Positions 15,234-24,900 of a stretch of DNA of 60,766 nucleotides are shown here, piece after piece. Numbering within the stretch: the stretch's first letter is position 1; every line of letters begins with the position of its first letter. The DNA comes from Candidatus Pullilachnospira intestinigallinarum (lineage in GTDB: Bacteria; Bacillota; Clostridia; Lachnospirales; Lachnospiraceae), in contig DVIN01000056.1 of assembly GCA_018711275.1 (NCBI GenBank), positions 1-60,766 on the forward strand, read 5' to 3'. The notes under the pieces are model-generated. The model was given only the letters and a program-made list of their open reading frames with translations, ran no database searches and was not told where the DNA came from. The translations under genes were made by a program, and so were the position numbers.

Positions 15234-15914
15234 ATGGAAATACTTCGCACGGAAAATCTGAAGAAAATATACGAGACCCCCTCTGGCCAGATACGGGCGC
15301 TGGACGGAATTTCCATTTCCATCGGAGAAGGGGAGTTTGTGGCGGTGGTGGGTTCCTCCGGCAGCGGAAAAACCACGCTTTTAAACATGCTGGGCGGCCT
15401 GGATTCGCCCACGGAGGGGGAAATTCTGGTGAGAGGACAGCGGCTGGATCAGATGAAGGGCAGCGAGCGGACGGTATTTCGCAGAAGAAATATCGGCTTT
15501 GTCTTTCAGAACTATAATCTGATGCCGGTGCTGGATGTGGAGGAAAATATTACCCTGCCGCTGCGGCTTGACGGGCGGGATGCGGATCCGGCGTTTCTGG
15601 AAAGGGTGATTCATACGCTGAAGCTGGCGGACCGGCTGCACAGTATGCCCCATATGCTTTCCGGCGGCCAGCAGCAGCGGGTGGCTGTGGCCCGGGCGCT
15701 GGCGGCAAAACCGGCGGTGATTCTGGCGGACGAGCCCACGGGGAATCTGGATTCCTCCACCGGTATTCAGGTGGTGGGGCTTTTGAAATCCAGCGCCGCC
15801 GCATTTTCCCAGACCATGGTGGTGGTGACCCACAACGAGGAAATCGCCCAGCTGGCGGACCGGATTATCCGGATCGGGGACGGAAAGGTGACGGGTGACA
15901 GCTATGAGAAATAA
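15234..15914 (+). CDS. ABC transporter ATP-binding protein (MacB/LolD/Bce type), cassette 2
   Basis: The 226-residue ATPase has Walker [11 protein letters not shown] loop FVFQNYN, signature LSGGQQQR, Walker [13 protein letters not shown] and switch His in VVTHNEE. The ATG at 15234 is preceded by AGGAGG; a frame from 15198 exists but lacks this site. It is clearly homologous to the cassette 1 ATPase. The end overlaps the permease start (ATG at 15904 against stop at 15914), so the two proteins are probably made in fixed ratio for one membrane complex. Confidence 0.95.
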   Translation: MEILRTENLKKIYETPSGQIRALDGISISIGEGEFVAVVGSSGSGKTTLLNMLGGLDSPTEGEILVRGQRLDQMKGSERTVFRRRNIGFVFQNYNLMPVLDVEENITLPLRLDGRDADPAFLERVIHTLKLADRLHSMPHMLSGGQQQRVAVARALAAKPAVILADEPTGNLDSSTGIQVVGLLKSSAAAFSQTMVVVTHNEEIAQLADRIIRIGDGKVTGDSYEK

Positions 15915-18450
15915 TAACGGAGCCATTATCCGGCAGCTGGCCAAAAGAAACGGATGGGCCAACCGGGGCCGGAACCGGATCCTTGCCGGGGCGGCGGCCT
16001 TTGCGGTACTGATGCTGACGGCGGTATTCGGCCTGGCCCTGGGGAAGATTGAGGCGGACCGCCTGTTGTATACCCGCAGCCTGGGAACCGCCGCATACAC
16101 GGTGCTGGAAAGATCCACCCCGCAGCAGAAGGAAACCATTGACGGGCTCCCTTACATCCGGAGCACTGGGGAACGGGTGACGGTGGGGGAGACGGAAGAT
16201 TTTTTCTGCCGTGTGCTGGACGGGGAGGCCTGGAAGGTTATGCAGGCTCCGGCATATACGGATATTTGCGGCAGATATCCCCGGGAGAAGGAAGAAGTGA
16301 TGCTTCCGGTGAGAGCGCTTCAGAGCATGGGAATCACGGACTGGCAGGAGGGAATGGAGATTCCACTGGAAATTACGCTGGAAGAAGGCGGGGGCGTGTA
16401 CCGGGCAAATTTCCGGCTGTCGGGCTGGTATACGGAGTATGTGGATCCGGTGAACGGCAGACCGGACGGTTATTTTTCCCGGGAATTTCTGGATTCCCTG
16501 AAACAGAAAGCGCAGATCACTGATCAGCATACGGAACTGCTGATTCAGCAGAGGGATTCCATCACGGAAGAAGATATTGAGGAGCTTTTGTACCGGGATG
16601 TGGAAATGCGGGATGACAGCCAGCAGTTTTTCGGGGGAAATTCCATGACCTGGCAGGCGGTTTACAGGCTGACGGGAGGCTTTGACACGGCGGCCCTTCT
16701 GGCGGTGGTGATCCTGGCGGCGGCATGGCTTTTGATCCGGAATATCCTGAGCATTTCCATGGCCCGGGATATCCGCCAGTACGGCCTGCTGAAAACCTTG
16801 GGAGCCACCGGCGGCCAGCTGGCATGGATGATCGCCCTGGAGACGGCCCGGTCTGCCGTCCGGGGCTGTGTCATCGGCGGGATTGCGGGCGGCCTGCTGT
16901 CGGCGGCGGTTCTGCCCCGGCTGCTGGCCGGAATGTATCTTTACGGCCTGGGAAGTATTTCCGCCGCTTCCGTTTTCCATCCCTGGCTTTTGGGAATTTC
17001 TATCCTCTTTGTGCTGCTGGTGGCCATTGCGGGGGCCGTTCCCGCGTGGATCCGGGTGATCCGGATGACGCCGGTGGAGGCGGCCGGGTATGTGGGTGCG
17101 GGAAAGAAGGTTTCTCCGGCAATCCGGCTGGGGAGATGCTTCCGGAGCCGCAGTCTCCTGCGTAGAATGGCGCTGAGAAATCTGCTTCGCCAGCCGGGGC
17201 GGATGGCTGTGGCGGTACTGTCCCTGGCCTTGGGAATCACCGTGTCGCTGGCGGCGGTGGTGATCACCACCGGGATGGACCGGACCCATGAAATTGATTC
17301 TGAACATTCGGATTTCAGTATTCTCAGCTACGCTTCCTCCATGGAAGCCGGAAATTTTCCGGTAGATACAAAATTTTTCCCGGATTCGCTGAAGGAGCAG
17401 ATTCTGGGACTTGAGGGAATATCCGAAAGCAGAGTGGCAGAGGGAGCGTTTGGAAAAATTTCCGCCGGTGAGCAGGTGCTTCGGGAGTTTGTTTCGGAGA
17501 CGGACAGCCAGGCGGAGGCCCTTCCGGTTACCATTCATGCGGTGGATGAGGAGTTTCTTCGCCAGCTGGACGGATTTGTCCGGGAGAAAGGGCTGACGGT
17601 GGATGTGGACGCGGTGAGAGGCGGAGAAGGGGCGCTGCTGCTTCATCAGGATCTGTTGTCCCCTGCTCTTACAAAGCAGGGAAACCGGCGGATCGGAGCG
17701 GAGTTTCCGGTTACGGATCTGGAGGGACAGGGCGGCGCAAGCCTGGTATTTGCCGGTTATCTGAACGGCAGCCAGAAGGGATTTCCGAAGCTGGATCTGG
17801 CCTGGAACAGTCCCCGGATGGTGTATCTTCTGGTGAGCCGGGAGGGACTGGAGCGGCTGGGGCTGCCCCGGCAAACCTTCCGGGTGGAGCTGAATGTGGA
17901 GCAGAAGGCGGAACCTGTGCTGAAGATTACCCTGAATCAGCTGCTTGATGCGTATAACAGGCAGTTTGAGGAGGAGAACGGGCGGCAGGTGATCCCCATG
18001 CTGGACCCCAGAACCGTGACCCTTACGGCAAAATCAGATCTTCTGGCACAGGAGGCCGGTTATATTTCTTCAAGCCGGATGGTAATGGGCGCGCTGTGTG
18101 CGGTTCTGGCGGTTATGGGACTGGTGAATTACACCAATGTGACTCTCACCGGACTAACTGTCCGCAGGCGGGAACTGGCGGTTCTGGAGAGTGTGGGAAT
18201 GACAGAAAGGCAGGGCAGGAAAATGCTTCTGTGGGAGGGAGCTTTCTGCTGGGCAGCCATCGCCCTGCCGGTGCTGACGGCGGGTTCGGCGCTGCTGTAT
18301 CTTGCGGGCAGGTGGATGAAAGCGCGGACCGCCTGGTTTGTTTTCCGGTATCCGCTGCCGGAGATGACACTGTGTCTGGCGCTGCTGGCGGCCCTCTGTA
18401 TGAGCATTCCGCTTCTTGTCTGCCGCCGGATACGGACGGGAAATGCTTGA
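15904..18450 (+). CDS. Large FtsX-family ABC permease, cassette 2
   Basis: The 848-residue permease has an N-terminal helix (about 25-45), a roughly 180-residue extracytoplasmic region, a first FtsX bundle (about 225-385, with LLKTLGATGGQLAWM), another helix near 435, a second extracytoplasmic region, and a second FtsX bundle (about 720-845, with LESVGMTERQGRKM). The ATG at 15904 follows GGTGA; a GTG at 15895 is an alternative. Domain order equals that of the cassette 1 permease, but the sequences diverge strongly in the external regions, which suggests different ligands. Confidence 0.9.
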   Translation: MRNNNGAIIRQLAKRNGWANRGRNRILAGAAAFAVLMLTAVFGLALGKIEADRLLYTRSLGTAAYTVLERSTPQQKETIDGLPYIRSTGERVTVGETEDFFCRVLDGEAWKVMQAPAYTDICGRYPREKEEVMLPVRALQSMGITDWQEGMEIPLEITLEEGGGVYRANFRLSGWYTEYVDPVNGRPDGYFSREFLDSLKQKAQITDQHTELLIQQRDSITEEDIEELLYRDVEMRDDSQQFFGGNSMTWQAVYRLTGGFDTAALLAVVILAAAWLLIRNILSISMARDIRQYGLLKTLGATGGQLAWMIALETARSAVRGCVIGGIAGGLLSAAVLPRLLAGMYLYGLGSISAASVFHPWLLGISILFVLLVAIAGAVPAWIRVIRMTPVEAAGYVGAGKKVSPAIRLGRCFRSRSLLRRMALRNLLRQPGRMAVAVLSLALGITVSLAAVVITTGMDRTHEIDSEHSDFSILSYASSMEAGNFPVDTKFFPDSLKEQILGLEGISESRVAEGAFGKISAGEQVLREFVSETDSQAEALPVTIHAVDEEFLRQLDGFVREKGLTVDVDAVRGGEGALLLHQDLLSPALTKQGNRRIGAEFPVTDLEGQGGASLVFAGYLNGSQKGFPKLDLAWNSPRMVYLLVSREGLERLGLPRQTFRVELNVEQKAEPVLKITLNQLLDAYNRQFEEENGRQVIPMLDPRTVTLTAKSDLLAQEAGYISSSRMVMGALCAVLAVMGLVNYTNVTLTGLTVRRRELAVLESVGMTERQGRKMLLWEGAFCWAAIALPVLTAGSALLYLAGRWMKARTAWFVFRYPLPEMTLCLALLAALCMSIPLLVCRRIRTGNA

Positions 18451-18518
18451 ATTCCCCTCCGGGCTGTGATATTCTGCATACGAAAAGGGAAAATCATACA
18501 TATGAGGAGGGAAATGCA

Positions 18519-20399
18519 TTGTACTCAAGAAAAGAGATGAAAAAGAGCGCAAAGCAGGTGGTGAAGCGCCATTACGGCCTGCTGCTGGCAGTGTGCCTGA
18601 TTGCTTCTTTCCTGGGAGTGGAGTTTGCCGGTTCTCTGGATTTTCTGCGACAGTACCGGCCCAACTATGTGAGCCAGGGGATTGAGGATGTGGGAGCTAC
18701 GACAGCCGGATTTCCCAAAACATCCATGTTCGGCGCCGTGACGGAGGCGCTGGAAGGAAATGTGGAGTCGGGAAGAGAGATTTCTCAGGAGATCACAGAT
18801 AATTATGTGGAGGAGTCGAAAGAAGGAAAAACCAGCGCGGCGCTGGGGCGTAGCAGAGGCGTTCTGGCCAGCGTGCTGAACGGGATTGACTCCGGTTCCA
18901 TTCTGGTAAATATTATTTCCGCAGTGCGGAATATGGGAGTTTCCAAAAACGCTGTCCTGGCGCTGTTTATCGGAATTGCCGCTCTTTTGTGGATTGGCGT
19001 CTGGTTTCTGGTGACAAATGTTTACAAGACGATATCCAGAAGAATTTTTCTGGAGAGCCGTATCTATGAGAAAGTACCGTTTCAGCGCTTCCTGTTTCTT
19101 GTGCGGGTGAAAAAGTGGGGGAAATGCGCGGTAACCATGTTTATGACCTGGCTGTTTCAGTTTCTGTGGACACTGACACTGGTGGGCGGTATCATCAAAC
19201 GGTATTCCTACTTTCTGGTTCCGTATATTGCGGCGGAAAATCCGGATGCGGGATGGAAGGAAACGATCACGCTTTCCCGGCGGATGATGAAGGGACATAA
19301 ATGGGAATGCTTTGTCTGTGAACTTTCTTTTGTTTTGTGGACCCTGCTGGGAATGGTGACGCTGGGGATCACCGACCTTTTTTATACCAATTCCTATAAG
19401 ACAGCTTTTTTCAGCGAATATTACACGGCGCTTCGCCGGCAGGCAAAGGAGCGGCGTCTGGAAGGAAGCCAGCTGCTCAATGACAGGTATCTGTTTGAAA
19501 AAGCGGACAGACAGACCTTGCAGCAGGCCTACCGGGATCTTGCGCAGATGGACGAGGAGCAGGTAAGAAAGCCTTCCTTTACCGGTATCCGAAAGGTGCT
19601 GGCGGAGGTATTCGGAATTACCCTGGTCAGCCGGAAAGAAGAGATGGCCTATGAAGAGGTGGAGTTGCAGAGACTGCGGTTGGCGTCCGCCCGGGATCAT
19701 CTGGCGGGGAAGGCGTATCCCACCAGACTGTTCACCATTCCGGAGGAACAGAAAAACCGGAAGGTGGGACAGATCCATTACCTTCGGTACTACTCGATTC
19801 CTTCTCTGATTCTGCTGTATTTTATCTTTTCCTTTATCGGCTGGATCTGGGAGGTGAGCCTGCATCTGATCACGGACGGAGAATTTGTAAACCGGGGCGT
19901 CCTTCACGGTCCCTGGCTGCCTATCTACGGCACCGGCGGCCTGCTGATCCTGGTACTGCTGAACCGTTTCCGGAAGCATCCGGTGGTGGAATTCTTCTCC
20001 GCAGTGGTGTTGTGCGGCTGTGTGGAATATTTCACCGCATTTTATCTGGAGATGACCCATGACGGAAAGAAATGGTGGGATTACAGCGGATATTTTCTGA
20101 ACCTGCACGGACGAATCTGCGCGGAAGGCCTTTTGATATTCGGTCTGGGGGGAATTGCCATTGTGTATCTGGCAGCTCCGCTTCTGGACAATGTGCTGCG
20201 GAAAATCAAATACCGGTATGCGGTGACCCTTTGCGTATTGCTGCTGGCAGTATTCTGCGTGGATCAGGTGTATTCGGGAAAACATCCCAATGAAGGAAAG
20301 GGAATCACGGATTATCAGGCATCTCTGGAGCTCCCGGAGGAGGAGACGCAGAACCGGTTGACATATGCGGAAGTTTCTTATACAATAGATATTGGTTAA
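18519..20399 (+). CDS. DUF975-like / CmpB-type (putative ABC permease) membrane protein
   Basis: The best start is a TTG at 18519, seven bases after GAGGAGGG, giving 626 residues; the open frame extends left but only as a shadow of the permease gene. The N-terminal half (about 1-300) has several membrane segments and resembles DUF975 proteins (VPYIAAENPDAGWKETITLS, a typical conserved block). The C-terminal part (about 430-600) fits the putative ABC-transporter permease family PF06541 (FIGWIWEVSLHLI, NRGVLHGPWLPIYGTGG, WWDYSGYFLNLHGRIC). The joining of the two in one chain is worth noting. Function is unknown; it probably sits in the cytoplasmic membrane. Confidence 0.8.
   Translation: MYSRKEMKKSAKQVVKRHYGLLLAVCLIASFLGVEFAGSLDFLRQYRPNYVSQGIEDVGATTAGFPKTSMFGAVTEALEGNVESGREISQEITDNYVEESKEGKTSAALGRSRGVLASVLNGIDSGSILVNIISAVRNMGVSKNAVLALFIGIAALLWIGVWFLVTNVYKTISRRIFLESRIYEKVPFQRFLFLVRVKKWGKCAVTMFMTWLFQFLWTLTLVGGIIKRYSYFLVPYIAAENPDAGWKETITLSRRMMKGHKWECFVCELSFVLWTLLGMVTLGITDLFYTNSYKTAFFSEYYTALRRQAKERRLEGSQLLNDRYLFEKADRQTLQQAYRDLAQMDEEQVRKPSFTGIRKVLAEVFGITLVSRKEEMAYEEVELQRLRLASARDHLAGKAYPTRLFTIPEEQKNRKVGQIHYLRYYSIPSLILLYFIFSFIGWIWEVSLHLITDGEFVNRGVLHGPWLPIYGTGGLLILVLLNRFRKHPVVEFFSAVVLCGCVEYFTAFYLEMTHDGKKWWDYSGYFLNLHGRICAEGLLIFGLGGIAIVYLAAPLLDNVLRKIKYRYAVTLCVLLLAVFCVDQVYSGKHPNEGKGITDYQASLELPEEETQNRLTYAEVSYTIDIG
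20358..20386 (+). promoter_or_regulatory. Promoter of the glycerol dehydrogenase gene
   Basis: TTGACA (20358-20363), a 17-base spacer and TACAAT (20381-20386) lie inside the 3' end of the preceding gene, about 55 bases before the gldA start. Confidence 0.65.
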
Positions 20400-20439
20400 A
20401 AAATTAACAAAATTCTCTCGGATACAGGAGGTAAGCGAC

Positions 20440-21537
20440 ATGGCAAATATTCTGATCAGCCCCGGCAAATATGTCCAGGGCGCAGGCGAAATGAAGAAAC
20501 TGGGGACGTATGCGGCTTCCTATGGAAAAAAGGCGCTGATTCTCATCAGTGCCGGCGGATATAAGAGAATCGGAAAGGAAATCGAAGAAAGCTTTTCCGG
20601 CGTGGAATGTGAAGCGGTGTTTGATTATTTCAACGGCGAATGCTCCAAAAAGGAGATTGACCGGCTGTGCGGTATTATGAAAGAAAACGGCTGCGATCTG
20701 GTGATCGGAGTGGGCGGCGGAAAGATTTTCGATACCGCCAAAGCGGTGGCTTATTATCAGAAGACTCCGGTGGTCATCTGTCCCACCATCGCTTCCACGG
20801 ACGCGCCCTGCAGCGCCCTTTCTGTGATTTACACGGACGAAGGCGTCTTTGAGGAATATCTGTTTCTTCCGGCCAATCCGAATCTGGTGATGATGGACAC
20901 GGATATCATCGCCAAATCCCCCGTGCGTCTCACCGTGGCGGGTATGGGAGACGCTCTGGCCACCTATTTTGAGGCCCGTGCCTGCCAGCGTTCCGACGCT
21001 GCCACCTGTGCCGGCGGAAAATGTACTCAGGCGGCCATGGCGCTGGCAAAGCTTTGCTTTGACACACTGATGGAAGAGGGTGTAAAGGCAAAATGTGCCC
21101 TGGAGGCAGGTGTCTGCACCCCGGCAGTGGAGAAGGTGATCGAGGCCAACACCCTACTGTCCGGTATGGGATTTGAGAGCGGCGGCCTGGCCGGAGCCCA
21201 TGCCATCCATAACGGCATGACGGTGCTGGAGGAGTGCCATCCTATGTACCATGGCGAGAAGGTGGCCTTCGGAACCATCACCCAGCTGGTACTGGAGGAC
21301 GTATCCGCCGAGGAACTGGAAGAGGTCATTGACTTCTGTATCGAAGTGGGACTTCCTGTAACCCTGGGGCAGTTGGGTGTGAAGGAAATCACCGAGGAGA
21401 AGATCATGGCCGTGGCGAAAGCTGCCTGCGCGGAAAATGATACCCTCCACAATATGCCCTTTGAGGTGACGCCTGAGAAGGTTTACGCGGCCATCATGGC
21501 GGCAGACGCCTACGGACATTACTTCCTGGGAGAGTAA
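20440..21537 (+). CDS. gldA: Glycerol dehydrogenase (iron/zinc-type alcohol dehydrogenase family)
   Basis: The 365-residue enzyme oxidises glycerol to dihydroxyacetone with NAD+. The NAD-binding glycine motif is GVGGGKIFDTAKA (about residues 91-103), and the substrate region TIASTDAPCSALSVIYT is present. The metal ligands typical of the family can be placed at Asp in GMGDALATYF and His in AGAHAIHNG and CHPMYHGE. Length and motifs match GldA well. AGGAGG precedes the ATG at 20440. It has its own promoter and a strong terminator downstream. A cytoplasmic fermentative role is expected. Confidence 0.93.
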   Translation: MANILISPGKYVQGAGEMKKLGTYAASYGKKALILISAGGYKRIGKEIEESFSGVECEAVFDYFNGECSKKEIDRLCGIMKENGCDLVIGVGGGKIFDTAKAVAYYQKTPVVICPTIASTDAPCSALSVIYTDEGVFEEYLFLPANPNLVMMDTDIIAKSPVRLTVAGMGDALATYFEARACQRSDAATCAGGKCTQAAMALAKLCFDTLMEEGVKAKCALEAGVCTPAVEKVIEANTLLSGMGFESGGLAGAHAIHNGMTVLEECHPMYHGEKVAFGTITQLVLEDVSAEELEEVIDFCIEVGLPVTLGQLGVKEITEEKIMAVAKAACAENDTLHNMPFEVTPEKVYAAIMAADAYGHYFLGE

Positions 21538-21646
21538 TACATAAAGACACGGATGCGGCAGGAGAACGTATCCGAAAAGAACGGAAGATGGAATTGCCGC
21601 GGGGCGGTATGGCGAACATCGATTTGTATCTCTGATGGATGAATGG

Positions 21647-21696
21647 AAAAGAGACTATCCCGTAAAAATATGGATTTTACGGAATAGTCTCTTTTT
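21647..21696. terminator. Terminator after gldA
   Basis: AAAAGAGACTAT-CCCGTAAAA pairs with TTTTACGG-AATAGTCTCTTTT, and a T-run follows. It may act in both directions between gldA and the converging FtsK-type gene. The further 200 bases up to 21903 show nothing recognisable. Confidence 0.85.
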
Positions 21697-21903
21697 CCCT
21701 CACTATTTCATGTCGTAAGAACCTGACATAGTTTCATCTGAATCCGGTTTGTACGTACAGGCATATACAATCTGCCACCTGAGTTGCTGTTCTGTTCGTC
21801 GCTTTTTACTCGGTTATCGTGAAGTCCTTTCCGTCGAGACAGATTTAAATAATGTTTATCTTCATTTTACGGACTTTTTCTACTATGGGCAGCGTGCCAT
21901 ACT

Positions 21904-24900
21904 TCAGATTTTTTCCAGATATTCTTTCAGCTCATAAACCTCCGGGGTAATATATGGTTTGATGGTCAGTTTCTCTCTGATGCCGTCTGTAAAGTAAACC
22001 GTCTGGTTCTGCAGGCCCGATATGGAAATATCGTCCAGCAAAAATTCCGCATCTCCCTGGGAGAGGGAAAATACAACCCGCTCCGGGAAGTGCTTCAGTG
22101 TATTCTCACCGTAAGATCCCATGGTATCTTTCACGGTCTGATACTCCAGCGAGGAAATCACGAAGCTGATTCCATACATGGAACCGCTCTCGATCAGCCG
22201 GATCAGCTTCTCACCGGCCGACATACTGTCTTCATTCCGGGGCTGCGTCAGAATACTGTCAAAATCGAACGCCGCTATGGGATCGGAAATTTCCGGCTGT
22301 CCGCCCTGCGGCTCTTCCTCCAGATAATCTCCCTCCTCGATCGTCTCTCCTTTCAGCATCATTCCCACAATATCCAGGAACTGAAGATTTTTGAACACCA
22401 CAAAGATGGCATCTTTTTTGTTTTTCTTTTTTCTCTCCTGATACTGGCTGTATACATCCCCGATCATCCGGATGATGTCCCCCCGGTCCTGGGCCAAAGT
22501 AAATCTTCCGCTCCAGCCGGCCAGAAGATCATAGAAGGATTTTGCCGAGTCATCATCCACCAGCAGGTCTCCGTCCGCGCAGTAAACGGACGCGTTCTGG
22601 TTCATAAGCGCGGAGATTATATAGTTGTCAGCCACCCGGGCCGCCATGCGGATGTCCGATCCGCAGATCAGCAGATTATGCTTTCTTTTCTTGTCAATGA
22701 TGATGGTATACGGCGGCGCCACCTTCACCGGCATGCCCATATGAATGCGCACCGGCAGTTCCTCCGTTCTGCCCAGCCCTTCCCTGCGGAAATAATCCAG
22801 CAGCTTCTCTGTCCTTTTTCCTTCAAAGACCTGAAGCCTGGAAGGATAGTCGGAATACTTTTCGCTGATCTTTTCCAGATACCGGCGCTGAGCGTCATCA
22901 TCAAAGTAGGCAACCCGGAATCCGGCCTCCGGTTTCTCCGTATAATCCAGATTCATAACGGCGGTTCCCACCGGCCCTTTCATCATCGTCTGAACCTTGC
23001 CGCAGTCCGCGTTGGGGAACAGATAGCGGATATCGGATTCTCCGCATTTGAGGCCGACACGGATCAGCATCTGCTCCACAATTCCGGAGATCAGGGCCAT
23101 GTTCGATATTCCTCTCATGGACTGGGTGGCCATCAGCAGATGGATGCCGAAAGCCCGGCCTTCGGTAACGATCCGCTTTGCCAGCTCCGCGCAGTGTTCC
23201 GCCACCTTCCGGTTCGCGGCGTCGTTGAAAAGGATCTGGAATTCATCAATAATAACCAGAATCCGCGGCATGGTCTTCCCTGTCACTCTCACATAGTCCC
23301 GGATCGCTGTGACTCCGCCTGCCTCCTCTTTAAAGCGCTCCGCCCGCTGTTCCATTTCCTGAACCAGATTTTCCAGTATGCTTTCGCCGAATTCCTGCAT
23401 GGCGTCCAGGGCCAGCAGCCGGATATGGGGAAGTTTTACGGACTCATAAATCTTGAATTCGGTTCCGCTCTTAAAGTCCATCAGATACAGCTGCAGCTGA
23501 TCAGGGCCGTATTTCAGCATACTGCTCATAATGATGGTGTGAAGCAGCGTGGATTTTCCGGAACCGGTGGCGCCGGCAATCAGGCCGTGATGAGAGGAGC
23601 CCTGTCCCATTACCAGATTCACCACCGCGCTGCGGTCTCCGATTCCCGCCGGAATCGACAGATTTTCCGAGGATTCCGCGGCAAACAGCTCCACGGGCAG
23701 GATATCGTCAAAGGAAATCCCCTGGTTTTTCGTCTTCGTTATCCGTTTCCCGTATTCCTCCGCGAAGACGTCAATCTCCGCCGCCTCAGGGAACCGGGGA
23801 ACATGAAGCGGAAAATCATAGGGCATCAGCATGAGGTTTCCGTCGCTGTATGTGACGGTCTGACAGGATTTTTCCATTTCCTCCACATAGCCTTCCAGAT
23901 TTTCATAACTGGAAAAAGCAATATCCTGATTATGACAGATCATCACATAAACTCCGCATCGTTTTCCATTCTGCAGCACATTCAGCAGAAGTTCCATATT
24001 TCTCTTATCCATTCCGGTAGGGAAATCATACAAAACCAGCAGAGTCGCCGGTTCCTGCCGGCTGGGCGTATTTCTGTTGTAATCCAGGAAATCCTGATAT
24101 CGGTTTCCCAGTTTATCCTGGATAAATTCATCAATCTGTCCGTTGAGGCGTCTCAGTCTTTCGTACATATCTTCCTGGCTGGTATAGATTTTTTCATCAA
24201 ATACATCCGGACAACGCTTTCTAAAATCCAGAAAAGGAATCATGCTGTTTCCCCTCTGCTTTCCGTCAAAAATGCAGACGTTTACTTTTCCCACCGGCAA
24301 AAAGGACAGCAACGACCATATCACATGATGAGAAAACGTCAGGACTTTCCTGGTGTTTTCCCTGTGTTTCAGATAAAAATGCATTCCGCGGTTTAGTTCT
24401 ACTATCATAGGAAGTTCTATCCGCCATCCGCCCTGGTGTTTCGGATCCTCAGTTCCGAACAGTTCCTGCATTTGATGGTATGCGGGGCTTTTCTCAAAAA
24501 GAGCAGACGGGAAGCTGATGATTCCCAGGGGAATTGCTTCCGGAAATCCCCTGTTATCTCGGCGTATCGTGCCATAGGCAGTCCGGTACATCTGATTGGT
24601 CTGATAAAGCTGGGCTATCGCGGCGTCCGCCTGCTCCGAATCTCTGGTAAAAATCAGCGTACGCTGGGGCTGGGATAGTACCGTCCCCTGATTCTTTTTG
24701 TCCTCATAAAAAAGTATGTACCGTCCAAGAAGCTGCTTCGCCTCTTCAGATGCGATATTACTGTACATCCGAACAAGATTTCCATTCAGCAAAAGGTGCT
24801 GTGCATCTGGTTGCACGAACACTTCGGATTGTTGCGAGACCTCCTTGATGCGGGCATTCATAACTTCCGAATATTCCCCATCTCTGTTTGGGGCGCATAT

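Noticed and set aside
15865-17874. 669-codon minus-strand frame opposite the cassette 2 permease
   Set aside because: Antisense shadow with Pro/Gln/His-rich composition; the plus strand has a clear FtsX permease.
22090-24396. Long open frame (768 codons) on the plus strand opposite the FtsK-type gene
   Set aside because: It is a shadow of the minus-strand gene: very rich in His, Gln and Arg, no ribosome site and no domain pattern.
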